A DNA stretch of 47,636 nt from Candidatus Aminicenantota bacterium (GCA_018262835.1 JADFDP010000011.1:1-47636), one strand, 5' to 3'. Shown: positions 1 through 8,391, counted from the stretch's first letter. The notes: generated by a model not told the origin, from the sequence alone. Made by a program: numbers and translations.

Positions 1-541
1 TCATCAGCACGCTCTTGAGGCCCACATTGACCCCCAGGCCGATCAGGGTTTCGATTCCCCGGCGGGCGCGGTCAAAGGAGCCGGGCACGCCGGTGATACG
101 GTCATGCGCCTCAGCACTTGCGCCATAAAGGCTGATCTCGACCAGCTTCGGCGGAAATTCCCGGAAAAGCCCGGCGATCTTGTCCGTCACCAGGGTGCCA
201 TTGGTGAAGACCGTAACCAAAAACCCGTTTTGCTTGGCAAATCGATAAATTTCAGAGAAATCCCCGCGCAGCATGGGCTCCCCGCCGGTCAGCAGCAAAA
301 ACAAACAGCCCGCGTCCTTGGCTTCAGTGATGATTTTTTTCCATTGAGCGGTATTCAATTCGAACTCGGCAAGGTCCGGATGATCCTCCCGGGCATAGCA
401 GTGGATGCAGCCGAGGTTGCAGCGGTGGGTCAGCGCCAGGCCGCCCAGAAAAGGGATGCGCTGGCTGTGGATTTTCATGGAGAGCTGCTTCCAGAATTCG
501 CCGTCATTCGGTCCGATTTGCTGCCCGCACGGAAGGCTCAT
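1..541 (-). CDS. Radical SAM protein, N-terminal part (cut by window edge)
   Basis: The gene is read on the minus strand from ATG at 541 and is still open at base 1, so only about 180 N-terminal residues are visible. The radical SAM cluster motif CNLGCIHC (CX3CX2C) lies at residues 41-48, preceded by a strand ending LTHR. Further on is LLTGGEP, the usual second motif that contacts SAM, and then VTVFTNGT. Family knowledge: these enzymes bind a 4Fe-4S cluster and cleave SAM reductively; with a PqqD-type partner they usually modify a ribosomally made peptide or protein. The start overlaps the stop of the PqqD-like gene (ATGA), so translation is probably coupled. Whether a C-terminal SPASM domain is present cannot be seen. 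The substrate is unknown; no short precursor-peptide gene is visible within the window. Confidence 0.9.
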   Translation of the reverse strand, partial: MSLPCGQQIGPNDGEFWKQLSMKIHSQRIPFLGGLALTHRCNLGCIHCYAREDHPDLAEFELNTAQWKKIITEAKDAGCLFLLLTGGEPMLRGDFSEIYRFAKQNGFLVTVFTNGTLVTDKIAGLFREFPPKLVEISLYGASAEAHDRITGVPGSFDRARRGIETLIGLGVNVGLKSVLM

Positions 542-834
542 GCCACCTCTTCGACCAGTTCCTTTTTCAGCAATTCGCCGAGGAAATCGCCCGCGTCCAT
601 GCGGGCTTGTTCATACTCGACATCAAAGTTCTCGATGACGTCAGCCAGGATGGCATCCACGGTATGGTCTCCGTCCAGGCGCTGCCAGATGAAATCGGCC
701 AACGGGTTCAAAATAAAAATGCTATCCATGTCGACAGGCCGGCCGCAGACCGGGATCAGAAAAGACTCGCCGGCGATGTGCCGGCCGGCGATCTTGTCCT
801 TTTTCCTGTACTTGGCGGTCAATTTCATTTGCAT
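538..834 (-). CDS. PqqD-like peptide chaperone
   Basis: This 98-residue protein has the PqqD fold pattern: an N-terminal strand region, then DSIFILNPLADFIWQRLDG, which matches the family pattern of a conserved leucine-N-P-hydrophobic-W stretch, then a helical half ending in an acidic tail (ELLKKELVEEVA). Family knowledge: PqqD domains are RiPP recognition elements that hold the leader of a substrate for a radical SAM enzyme. Two starts are possible: ATG at 834, or ATG at 828, which forms an ATGA overlap with the stop of the C25 gene. The second would fit tight coupling to the gene upstream. Its position between an exported C25 peptidase and a radical SAM enzyme suggests that the three act together, but the substrate is not visible. 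Confidence 0.85.
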   Translation of the reverse strand: MQMKLTAKYRKKDKIAGRHIAGESFLIPVCGRPVDMDSIFILNPLADFIWQRLDGDHTVDAILADVIENFDVEYEQARMDAGDFLGELLKKELVEEVA

Positions 835-3800
835 AGCAAGGCGGGGTCGCCGAGCCAGTTGTATATGTTCAGCATGTAGGGCTTTCCGCCCAGCTGCAGG
901 AAATTCTTCATGGCCGCCAGCCAGGCCTCTCCAGCGGTCGCCGCCTTGCCGCGGAAAATCGCCTTGTAAAACTCCTCTCCGAGCCGCTTGGATTGGGAAA
1001 ACAACGCCGCGCCCGAGGGAGCCAGGCCGGCCGAGATGCCGCCGTTTTCCTTAAGCAGAAGGGCCTCGGACAGGCAAACGACTCCCGGAATCTCAAAGCG
1101 CCCGCTGACGCAGGTGAGCATGACCATGACCGGCAGCTGGCTGCCGTTTTTCAGCGACGGCACGTCAGCGGTGCGAAATATTTTCTCCTTGGCCAATTGG
1201 TCGAGGCCGGCATGGCCGCAATAATTGACCAAGGCCGCGCCGGAATTGAATCCGGCGATGACCCTGGCGCGGATTTCCGCTGCCTGGGCCGCGTTGTTGA
1301 GGTAGATCCGTTCCACTTGATAACCTGTGGCCAAGCTGGCCAGTTCGTCGCTGCCGGCGGCGAAATCGCCGCCGTCGTCGGTGTTGTCGGCGATCATCAG
1401 CATCTTGTCGGTCCAGGGGCCCGTGCCGCTGTCGTAGGCCTTGATCTTATCGATCATGATCTGCAGTTCGTTGTTGGTAACCGCCGGCAGCCGGCCGATG
1501 GCGATCTCCGGGATCCCGTCATTGCCCTTGACGTCTCCAAACGCTTTGTCGGCGGCGCAAAGCCCTTCGGGCGTCTTGGCCAGTATGACCGGAAGCAGGT
1601 TGTCGCCAAGGCCGAGATAGTCCTTGTAGTCGTATGTCCCCTTGCCCATCAGGACCGCGTACTTCACCTTCTTGCCGCCCCACTTGGAATAGGCATAAGC
1701 CAGGAAATCGCGGACGGCCAGGGGGCTGGCCAGGCCGTAGTTGAACGATTCGTAGATGTCTTCCAGGGTGGCGACCAGGGTCGTCAATCCTTTGCTTTTC
1801 CGATAATCGGCCAGCTTCTGCGCCGAGGCCTTGAACTCCTCCGGAGCAATGACCACGTATTCGGCCGAATAAGCGGGCGTGTTCAGGCGCGCGGGCATAT
1901 CGCCTTTGACCGACAGGGGGCGGAGGGCGGCATTCAGGGCGATCACCAGGTAGCGGCTGTTGGCGTTGCTGGCGCCCCGGGGGACAAAGGTGATGCGGCC
2001 GCTGACGTCGGGAGAGGCGCCGGTCACCTGTTTGGGCCGCTCGGGCTTGCTGATGTCCAGGATGATGACCTGGGGCTGGGTGAAGCCGGAAACGGAAACA
2101 ACGGGATGGCCGTCACTGCGGCAAAGCAGGGTATTGTTGTCGGCTTTGTATTGCCGCTGGTAGCTCAAGTCAAAGGATTCCACGTAAAAGACGCTGTAAG
2201 CCGCCCCCATGTCCAGAAGGCCGGAAACCGAGATGGTATTGGCTCCCTCCTTGAGCATGGAGGAATTAAAAGAGATCTTGAACGTATGCGCCTTGGTGCC
2301 GTTCCACCAGGCCCCGCCGATCTCCTTGCCGTTGAGCGCCACCACGGCATGGTGGTCGTTGCTTGCCGCGGTATCGGTGGCGCCCTGCAGCGTGACCGTC
2401 AAAGCAGCCGAACCCGAAGCCGTGACGCCGGGAACATGGACCGGAAAGGACTTGCCGGCGCTTCCCCCCGCCACATAATCCCAGTACCAGATATCGCCCA
2501 GGGGATTGCTGCCGGCAACCATCAGGGCGTAGCGGTTTTCCTCAAAATGCAAGGTTTCCTTGTAAGACTGGCCCGAAGCAGCCGGACTGCTGCTGCCGGC
2601 GCCGATGCTTTCCATGGCCAGGCCGCTGCCCTGCTCCAGCCAGAAAACACTCTGGTCGGTGAAGGTGGTCGACGTGCCTTCATTGTAAAAAAAGGCCCCG
2701 GCTCCGCCGGCATCGGCCAGCCAGGCAATGTCCTTGCCCATACTGGTCATATTCAGTTTTTGCTGCGCAATGTACAGTTTGGCCTGGGCAACGGAGATTC
2801 CCATGCTGCTGGCGATCTGGGCGGCGCTGACATAGAACAATCCACGCCCCTTGACCGTGATCCTGGCGCGTTCTTTACCTTGGGAGGCAGCGGTTGCTGC
2901 ACCCGCTTGCCGAGTCAACTGGCGCGCCTGCAGCCGTTCCAGTTCATAAGCCGATCGTTCGCGGTGGAAGCGTTGGAAGCCGTAAATGTCGCTCGGCATC
3001 TCCTTGCCTGTCTTTTCCGACGGATTCTCCGTTTCCAGGGACAGGGCCGCGGCCCCGAAGGTGATCGTGAACGGCCCGTAGCTCATGGTCCGGCCCAGGG
3101 AGTCGACCTCTTCCAGCCGGTAGACCACGGGCTCGCCGAAAGGGGCGCCCGGGTCGGCCAGGCGGTAGACGCCGCCCTCGGGCGCGTTGGGCAGCGAGGG
3201 CAGGAACTGCGGATTCACCAGCTGGAATTCCCTGCTGTCGCGGTCCTGGCGCCAGAGGTTGAAGCCGACCGTGCCGATTTCGGAGGCGGTATGCCACTCG
3301 ACCGTGGGCTGGCTTTCCTCGGCGCAGGCCTCGAAGCAGGAGACGGCCACCCAGGTGGGGATAGGAGGATTGCCGCCTTCGGTTACGGCCAGGCCGCAGA
3401 GCGGGCCGTAAAGGTATTGCGCCCTGGCGGCAATGACGTTGGTTTCGTCCCTATAGGTAGTCCTTGTTCCATTCGCTGCCGTGCCGGTCACATCCAGGCG
3501 CTGACCTGCCGAAGTAGGGGTTACGTTCACTTCGTAACGCATGGTAACATCTGTGTTGGCGGCGACGATTCCCGGGTTCCCGATGACGTCGCCGGTGCCG
3601 CCGATGGCTGGCTGGGAAGCAATCGATCCTTGCGATATAGACGCGTTCCCGGCGTAAACCACGCCGCCTCCCGGCACATTGGCAATAACCCTGCGAGAGG
3701 TGGCATTGATTCTGACCGCAAAAGGCGTCGGATTGGAGAAGATGACTTCGATTCTCGCCCGGGTGGTGTTGCCGTTGCTTGGCGGATTGGGCCCGGAGAC

Positions 3801-4829
3801 ATGACTGACTTTCTGCAACAGGAATGGCTTGGCCGGCTTGCCGCCGCTGTCATTGGGCAGATAGACGCGGAAGGAATTGGCCTGGGGCTGGGCCGTTGGC
3901 GGAGGATTGGCGGCACTGGAGTTCCCGGCGTAAAAAACCCCGAAATTGGCGGTGGAACCGCCCAAGGTCGTATAAGTGCCGGTCGCGGTCCAGAGACCGG
4001 TCTCACTGTTGTCCATGTCGGTATTGTTGACCACATCGGTCTCAAAATTGGTTATCGGCCTATTCAACCAGACATCATTTGCTGCGCCGGCATAACTGCC
4101 CGTGACCGAGCCGGTGCGGCTGAGATAGGAGAACACGCTAAAGTTGGTACCGTTGTCGCCGTCAAAATCGTTCCAGTCCACGGTACAACCCGACGTGACA
4201 TAGGGGTAAAAAGTGGTGGTCATGGTCGTGGGATTGAGGCCGATCACCCCGAGCGGGATAAAGGAGTCGGCATATACATTGTACTCGGTGCCGCCTGCTC
4301 CCGCTGTGCCGTCATGGGCGCGGATGCCGTAGCCGTTGACGTCGTCGCCGGCAGTGATGGCGGAATTCATCCGCACCCGGAGTTCCCAATGGCCATCGGC
4401 CGGGGCGGCGACAGTATAAATTTGGGTCCAAGTGCTGTCCGCAGCAGCCTGGGTATTGTTGTAAGTAACATCGGCGACATTGCCGCCAGCGGGGTTGTTG
4501 AGATAGTAATTGCACGATGTGTTATAGCCGGTCCCGATCTGCCAGTCTGTATAGTTGGCCACGGCGCCGATGTCGGCATCGTAGATTTCCACGGTCAAGC
4601 GTGCTGTTCCCGGGGGAACTTCGATAAAATAGCGGTAATAGGCGTCCAAGCCGGCGCCCTGGTTGGAACCAATGTAATCGCCGGACGCGGTCTGGGCGCC
4701 GGAACCGATCTGGCGCAGCAACGTGGTCGTCGATGCGGCGAAGCCGGTATCAGTAATGCAAAAAATAAAAAGCGGGATCAAAAAAAACCAAAAAATATAG
4801 TTTTTCATAATGTTTTTTTTTGTTTTCAT
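825..4829 (-). CDS. Exported gingipain-like peptidase (C25 family), multidomain
   Basis: This is a large secreted protein of 1,334 residues from ATG 4829; an in-frame TTG at 4841 would add four. ATG 4829 is preferred because GAGG lies a few bases upstream. A signal peptide (hydrophobic run followed by GFAAS) leads into about 450 residues of Thr/Asn/Gly-rich beta-sandwich sequence. A fibronectin-like unit (VEWHTASEIGTVGFNLWRQD) follows, then further beta domains, and finally the C25 domain from about residue 1000. Near residue 1206 is YCGHAG with the presumed catalytic His, and near 1240 LTCVSGRFE with the presumed nucleophilic Cys. The protein ends in the LGDPAL motif typical of C25 proteins. 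Such proteases are cell-surface or secreted cysteine peptidases. No Por/T9SS C-terminal sorting domain is visible after the catalytic domain. The stop overlaps the PqqD-like start, so the three genes form one unit. A long open frame on the opposite strand (993-4907) is a composition shadow. Confidence 0.88.
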   Translation of the reverse strand: MKTKKNIMKNYIFWFFLIPLFIFCITDTGFAASTTTLLRQIGSGAQTASGDYIGSNQGAGLDAYYRYFIEVPPGTARLTVEIYDADIGAVANYTDWQIGTGYNTSCNYYLNNPAGGNVADVTYNNTQAAADSTWTQIYTVAAPADGHWELRVRMNSAITAGDDVNGYGIRAHDGTAGAGGTEYNVYADSFIPLGVIGLNPTTMTTTFYPYVTSGCTVDWNDFDGDNGTNFSVFSYLSRTGSVTGSYAGAANDVWLNRPITNFETDVVNNTDMDNSETGLWTATGTYTTLGGSTANFGVFYAGNSSAANPPPTAQPQANSFRVYLPNDSGGKPAKPFLLQKVSHVSGPNPPSNGNTTRARIEVIFSNPTPFAVRINATSRRVIANVPGGGVVYAGNASISQGSIASQPAIGGTGDVIGNPGIVAANTDVTMRYEVNVTPTSAGQRLDVTGTAANGTRTTYRDETNVIAARAQYLYGPLCGLAVTEGGNPPIPTWVAVSCFEACAEESQPTVEWHTASEIGTVGFNLWRQDRDSREFQLVNPQFLPSLPNAPEGGVYRLADPGAPFGEPVVYRLEEVDSLGRTMSYGPFTITFGAAALSLETENPSEKTGKEMPSDIYGFQRFHRERSAYELERLQARQLTRQAGAATAASQGKERARITVKGRGLFYVSAAQIASSMGISVAQAKLYIAQQKLNMTSMGKDIAWLADAGGAGAFFYNEGTSTTFTDQSVFWLEQGSGLAMESIGAGSSSPAASGQSYKETLHFEENRYALMVAGSNPLGDIWYWDYVAGGSAGKSFPVHVPGVTASGSAALTVTLQGATDTAASNDHHAVVALNGKEIGGAWWNGTKAHTFKISFNSSMLKEGANTISVSGLLDMGAAYSVFYVESFDLSYQRQYKADNNTLLCRSDGHPVVSVSGFTQPQVIILDISKPERPKQVTGASPDVSGRITFVPRGASNANSRYLVIALNAALRPLSVKGDMPARLNTPAYSAEYVVIAPEEFKASAQKLADYRKSKGLTTLVATLEDIYESFNYGLASPLAVRDFLAYAYSKWGGKKVKYAVLMGKGTYDYKDYLGLGDNLLPVILAKTPEGLCAADKAFGDVKGNDGIPEIAIGRLPAVTNNELQIMIDKIKAYDSGTGPWTDKMLMIADNTDDGGDFAAGSDELASLATGYQVERIYLNNAAQAAEIRARVIAGFNSGAALVNYCGHAGLDQLAKEKIFRTADVPSLKNGSQLPVMVMLTCVSGRFEIPGVVCLSEALLLKENGGISAGLAPSGAALFSQSKRLGEEFYKAIFRGKAATAGEAWLAAMKNFLQLGGKPYMLNIYNWLGDPALLCK

Positions 4830-4864
4830 TCTTTTCCTCAATATCTATATAAAAAGATAATAGT

Positions 4865-4895
4865 CACTGAAGTAAGTATATATGTAACTTCAGTG
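4865..4895. promoter_or_regulatory. Operator-like inverted repeat at the C25 operon promoter
   Basis: CACTGAAGT (4865-4873) and ACTTCAGTG (4887-4895) are perfect 9-bp inverted arms separated by 13 bp. One arm lies in the -35/-10 spacer of the minus-strand promoter and the other at the predicted transcription start, so a bound protein would cover the -10 box. This is the layout of a repressor operator. The divergent WYL regulator is the obvious candidate ligand-responsive protein, by inference only. Confidence 0.6.
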
Positions 4896-4903
4896 GTTGT
4901 CAA
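4875..4903 (-). promoter_or_regulatory. Sigma-70-type promoter of the C25-PqqD-radical SAM operon
   Basis: On the minus strand TTGACA (4903-4898) and TATACT (4880-4875) are separated by exactly 17 bp. The predicted start is near 4868, giving a leader of about 40 nt before ATG 4829 with GAGG as ribosome site. The -35 box is perfect, so the promoter should be strong unless repressed. Confidence 0.7.
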
Positions 4904-5018
4904 TTAAAAAATCGCTAATAAATATTTTCTTTATATTTTAAATTACTACGGTTGTTTATCACGATTCCATGGGACAAACCACCTGTTGCCGTGCCTGAAA
5001 ACAATTCCTCAAAATTGG

Positions 5019-5047
5019 TTGAAATTGCCCGCAATACTTGCTATAAA
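5019..5047 (+). promoter_or_regulatory. Promoter of WYL regulator, predicted leaderless
   Basis: TTGAAA (5019-5024), 17 bp, TATAAA (5042-5047), then six bases and ATG at 5054. The expected start of transcription falls on the A of the ATG. No ribosome-binding site is present. Confidence 0.65.
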
Positions 5048-5053
5048 TTGCCC

Positions 5054-6055
5054 ATGGCCAAAAAACTTGCCTATGAACGCTACCTGTGGTTCCACGGCCG
5101 CCTGCGGGGGGGGAAATACCCGAAGCTCATCGACCTGGCCGGACGTTTTGAGATCTCGCGCCGCCAGGCCGCCCGCGAGATTGAATTCATGCGCCTCTTC
5201 CTCGAAGCGCCGATCGAGTATTCAAGCGAACACGGCGGCTATTTCTACACCAGCGACAACTTCCAATTCCCCGGCCTGTGGGCGTCGGAAGAGGAGATCG
5301 TCTCGCTGATCGTTTCCCGGCGCCTGGCCGCGGCCATGCCCGACAGGAACCTGAAGAAAAAACTCGACTCCTTTCTGGAAAAAATCGGCCGGAACATCGA
5401 CCTGGACCTGTCCCGGCTGGAAAGCAGGATCTCCCTGAAAAATGTCCGCTATTACCGGGTCGAAGCCGCGATATTTTCCGCTGTATTGCTGGCTTTGAGC
5501 CATGACCGTCAGCTGGCCATCGTCTATTCGCCCGGCTATGCCGAGGGAACGGCGCAAAGAACGGTCCCCCAAGGGGACGCCGGTCTTACGACACGGACAG
5601 TCGATCCCCTGCACCTGCTTCTTTACATGGGCAACTGGCACCTGATCGCCTACTGCCACCGGCGGCGGGGCATCCGCGATTTCCTGCTGTCCAGGATGCG
5701 CGGGGCCGAAGTGCTCGCCGAAAAAACGGAAAACCGCGTGGCCGCTGGGGAGATAAAAGAAAAGATCGAGAAGCGCTACGGCATTTTTTTCGACGGCCCG
5801 GCCACCCAGGTGGTTTTGCGTTTTCATCCCCGCAGCGCCCGCACGGTTTGCGACCAGGTCTGGTTTCCCGGCCAGGTGAGCGAGATCCAGGACGACGGCA
5901 GCCTGGTCTTGCAATTCCCGGTGGCCGATTTTCGCGAGATCATCCGCGATCTCCTCCCCTTTGCCAGCGACGTCGAGGTTCTGGAACCCCAGGAATTGCG
6001 GCGGTTGATCGCAGAAACCATCGGCCGCATGGCGGGAATCTACCAAAAAGAATAA
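5054..6055 (+). CDS. WYL-domain transcriptional regulator
   Basis: This 333-residue regulator has an N-terminal winged helix-turn-helix (about residues 5-60; YPKLIDLAGRFEISRRQAAREIEFM), a linker, a central WYL domain (about 130-220; DPLHLLLYMGNWHLIAYCHRRRGIRDFLLSRM) and a C-terminal WCX-type extension. Family knowledge: WYL regulators sense nucleic-acid fragments, nucleotides or other ligands and often control neighbouring genes. An open frame extends upstream to 4952, but ATG 5054 is chosen because a promoter with 17-bp spacing ends six bases before it, so the upstream codons would not be transcribed. The gene is divergent from the C25 operon, and the dyad in that promoter makes this protein its likely regulator. 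Whether it represses or activates is not determinable here. Confidence 0.88.
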   Translation: MAKKLAYERYLWFHGRLRGGKYPKLIDLAGRFEISRRQAAREIEFMRLFLEAPIEYSSEHGGYFYTSDNFQFPGLWASEEEIVSLIVSRRLAAAMPDRNLKKKLDSFLEKIGRNIDLDLSRLESRISLKNVRYYRVEAAIFSAVLLALSHDRQLAIVYSPGYAEGTAQRTVPQGDAGLTTRTVDPLHLLLYMGNWHLIAYCHRRRGIRDFLLSRMRGAEVLAEKTENRVAAGEIKEKIEKRYGIFFDGPATQVVLRFHPRSARTVCDQVWFPGQVSEIQDDGSLVLQFPVADFREIIRDLLPFASDVEVLEPQELRRLIAETIGRMAGIYQKE

Positions 6056-6064
6056 TTGCCCTTT

Positions 6065-7378
6065 TCAGCGCGGATCGCGTAAACTCCGGGCCGGGAGGGG
6101 CAGAGGACCGGCCTTGACCGCGATCCTGGGCAGCGCCGGCCCGGCTTGGGTCCGGGAAAACGGGGCGAAGATCTGGGAACAATATTTTTGAAATTCAACG
6201 ATTTTCTCTTCGGGCAGCGGCGCCAGGCTCGGCGACTGCAGCCTGAGCGAATTGACGAAGCGGCCGTTATGGACCAATCCGTAATGCAGATGAGGCCCGG
6301 TGGAAAGGCCGGTGCTGCCGACGGTGCCGATGATCTGCCCCTGATCCACGCGCAACCCGGCCCGCAGGCCGGAGGCGAACCGGCTCAGGTGATAGTAATG
6401 GCTGGCGAAGCCGTTGGCATGGCGGATGGACACGTAATTGCCCCGGCCGCCGTCGCGGCCGCGGCCGCTGATTACGCCCGAGGCAGTGGCCCGCACCGGC
6501 GTCCCGTAGGGGGCGCCGAAATCGGTGCCGTTGTGCCGCGCCGAATACCCCAGGACCGGGTGGCGGCGCATGCCGAAGCGCGACGTGACGCGGACGAACG
6601 GCAGCGGGCTGCGCAAAAACATACGCCGGGTGGAGCGGCCGTCGGGATGGAAGTAGCCCGTGCCGCCTCCGGGGGCAGCGTAGCGCACGACGCGGATCCC
6701 CTTGCCGTTGTTGAGCAGTTCGGCCGCCAGGATGTCGCCGTAGGCGGCCAGCTTGCCGTCGAGGTATTTTTTTTCCAGCACCGCGGACAAGATGTCTCCG
6801 GGCTGGATATCGCGGTTGAAGTCCACGTCGTATTCGAACATCCTGGAGAGCGGCTCGAACAGCTCCATCATTTCGCCGCTGGCCAGGGTCGCCTCGTACA
6901 GCGAGTTTTCGATCCGGATGCGCACGGTTTCCCGGCGCGTCTCGTAGGGCACGGCGGCGACGCGGCCGCGGAACCCGCCGCCGGCCTCGCGCCAGGCCTC
7001 AAGAAAGGAGTCGCGGTCGATGGGATAAATCAGGTTGCGCAGCAGTCCGTTGGCGAAAAACAGGGTCAGGACCTGGCCGCTGCGGATCCGGGCCAGGTCG
7101 TAGGCCGGGCGAACATCGGCGACCAGCCGCGCCGCTTCGCGCGCATCCATGCCGCCCCGCTCCAGCGCCACGGCGCAGCAGTCGCCCGCAGCGATATCCA
7201 CCTGCACCTCCAGGGCTTCGGAAAGGGTCAGGTCGCGGAAAACGGGAGGAGCCGCGGCAGCGGTTTTGCGTTCGGGCAGAAACCGCCAGGCGAGCGCGGC
7301 CCCAAGGCAAATCGTCAAAAAGAGCAGCAGAACCTTGGGCGCTCTCCGGCGCAGCAGGAAACCTTGGCGCGAAGTCAT
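6065..7378 (-). CDS. M23 family metallopeptidase (peptidoglycan endopeptidase)
   Basis: This 437-residue protein has an N-terminal membrane anchor or signal (about residues 14-32). A middle region resembles the LysM/OapA-like beta domains seen in DacA/MepM-type proteins (IRSGQVLTLFFANG; DVDFNRDIQPGDILSAVLEKKY). The LytM/M23 domain carries the zinc motif HNGTD at 282-286 and HLHYG at 363-367. All three zinc ligands (H282, D286, H365) are present, so it should be active and cleave cross-links in the periplasm. Start: ATG 7378 sits six bases after a TAGAAT -10 box, predicting a leaderless mRNA. The 3' end faces the WYL gene with a 9-base gap. Confidence 0.92.
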   Translation of the reverse strand: MTSRQGFLLRRRAPKVLLLFLTICLGAALAWRFLPERKTAAAAPPVFRDLTLSEALEVQVDIAAGDCCAVALERGGMDAREAARLVADVRPAYDLARIRSGQVLTLFFANGLLRNLIYPIDRDSFLEAWREAGGGFRGRVAAVPYETRRETVRIRIENSLYEATLASGEMMELFEPLSRMFEYDVDFNRDIQPGDILSAVLEKKYLDGKLAAYGDILAAELLNNGKGIRVVRYAAPGGGTGYFHPDGRSTRRMFLRSPLPFVRVTSRFGMRRHPVLGYSARHNGTDFGAPYGTPVRATASGVISGRGRDGGRGNYVSIRHANGFASHYYHLSRFASGLRAGLRVDQGQIIGTVGSTGLSTGPHLHYGLVHNGRFVNSLRLQSPSLAPLPEEKIVEFQKYCSQIFAPFSRTQAGPALPRIAVKAGPLPLPARSLRDPR

Positions 7379-7384
7379 GGGGCC

Positions 7385-7413
7385 ATTCTATCCCAATTCG
7401 CGTCCCGAAGCAA
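7385..7413 (-). promoter_or_regulatory. Promoter of M23 peptidase gene, predicted leaderless
   Basis: Minus strand TTGCTT (7413-7408), 17 bp, TAGAAT (7390-7385), GGCCCC, then ATG at 7378. The spacing of six bases between -10 and ATG is the same as at the WYL, YchF and propeller-GGDEF genes. Confidence 0.65.
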
Positions 7414-7426
7414 CAAAACCTGTTGC
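7410..7426. promoter_or_regulatory. Small dyad between back-to-back divergent promoters
   Basis: GCAACA (7410-7415) and TGTTGC (7421-7426) are inverted around five bases. The dyad spans the outer edges of the two -35 boxes (7408-7413 minus, 7423-7428 plus). It may be a shared site for an activator or repressor, or simply reflect two similar -35 boxes in opposite orientation. Confidence 0.3.
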
Positions 7427-7451
7427 CTGCCGCTGCGGCCGGGTATACAAT
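7423..7451 (+). promoter_or_regulatory. Promoter upstream of the 7489 membrane protein
   Basis: TTGCCT (7423-7428), 17 bp, TACAAT (7446-7451). The expected leader is about 30 nt and contains AGGAGG before ATG 7489, so this gene uses the conventional leadered mode, in contrast to its divergent neighbour. Confidence 0.6.
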
Positions 7452-7488
7452 TTCCATTTGTTGAATAGCTCTTTCCGATAACAGGAGG

Positions 7489-8364
7489 ATGAACATGGCA
7501 AAAGGCAATCAGTTCGGCAGCGAATTCGAACGCATACTGGTCAGTTTGCTGGCCGTGGCCACGGGCTTGGCGCTGATCTATCTGGCCATTCAGGGCCCGC
7601 TGTTCCTGGGCCACATCCGCTACAAAACCGCGACCGTGATCAACAACCAGGTTGTGGGCCAGGATCTGGTCAACCTGTTTTTGCTGAGTATAATTTCGAT
7701 CACTGGCGGCATGGCCCTCTGGTTCAGAAAAACCATCGCCAAGTACCTGCTGATCACCACGCCGCTCTACCTCATTTACTATGTTTTGAGCTACACCATC
7801 GGCTGGGAATGGAGCTCGCCCCTGTACGCGGGCAACAGCGAGAAATACTTTTTCCATTTCCTGTTCATCCTGATCGCCGCATTGATCATCATGCTTTATT
7901 CGCTCGCGGTCTTTCCCAGGGACCGCGAGGCGCGCTTCGGCAAAAAGGGATTGGCCGTCTATTCCATGCTCTTTGTTTTCTTCCTGCTGGTCTTCGCCTC
8001 GATGTGGGTCAAGGAGGTCATGGAGGTCATGGCCAGCGGCACCACCCGCGGCTATGACATCGCCCCGGCCGCCTTCTGGCTGGTGCGCGTCTTCGACCTC
8101 GGCTTCACCATCCCGCTCGGCCTGATCAGCGTCTACCTGCTCTGGGCCAGGCCCGCCGCCTCCTACCCCATCCAGTTCATGTTCTACGGTTTTTTCCTGA
8201 CCATGATCGTGGCCGTCGATACCATGGGCATTATCATGTTCCTGAAGCGCGATCCGACTTTTCTGATGCGTGACCTGGCCGTGTTCCTGATCCTGGGCGC
8301 GATCGTCTTTGCCGGATGCTTCTATATCCTGCGCGGCTACAAGGTCAAGGGCGACCCTTCCTGA
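7489..8364 (+). CDS. Multi-pass membrane protein, unrecognised
   Basis: This 291-residue protein has about seven hydrophobic segments (first near residues 17-40, last near 263-283) joined by short loops. I do not recognise a family motif. A conspicuous pair of charged or polar loops (FRKTIAKY; FPRDREARFGKKG) probably faces the cytoplasm. The start at ATG 7489 has AGGAGG immediately upstream (spacing is very short; the second ATG three codons on, at 7495, gives a more usual distance). It is transcribed away from the M23 gene and followed by a small secreted protein with its own putative promoter. Function unknown. Confidence 0.75.
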   Translation: MNMAKGNQFGSEFERILVSLLAVATGLALIYLAIQGPLFLGHIRYKTATVINNQVVGQDLVNLFLLSIISITGGMALWFRKTIAKYLLITTPLYLIYYVLSYTIGWEWSSPLYAGNSEKYFFHFLFILIAALIIMLYSLAVFPRDREARFGKKGLAVYSMLFVFFLLVFASMWVKEVMEVMASGTTRGYDIAPAAFWLVRVFDLGFTIPLGLISVYLLWARPAASYPIQFMFYGFFLTMIVAVDTMGIIMFLKRDPTFLMRDLAVFLILGAIVFAGCFYILRGYKVKGDPS

Positions 8365-8377
8365 AAACCGCCGGTCA

Positions 8378-8391
8378 AAAGAGCGCTCTTT
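8378..8391. promoter_or_regulatory. Perfect 14-bp palindrome
   Basis: AAAGAGCGCTCTTT is self-complementary without a loop. It overlaps the start of a possible -35 box (TTGAGA, 8390-8395; 17 bp; TATTTC, 8413-8418) for the gene at 8438, so it could be an operator. A hairpin terminator is unlikely because there is no loop and no T-run follows. Confidence 0.3.

Noticed and set aside
4830-4841. TTG 4841 as the start of the C25 gene
   Set aside because: The TTG overlaps the GAGG ribosome site that serves ATG 4829 at normal distance.
993-4907. A 1,304-codon open frame on the plus strand opposite the C25 gene
   Set aside because: It has low-complexity, GC-skewed composition, no ribosome site or known motif, and lies antisense to a clear multidomain peptidase. 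Similar long antisense frames at 6146-7468, 16493-17962, 21769-23232, 25140-27227 and 36390-38090 were rejected for the same reason.
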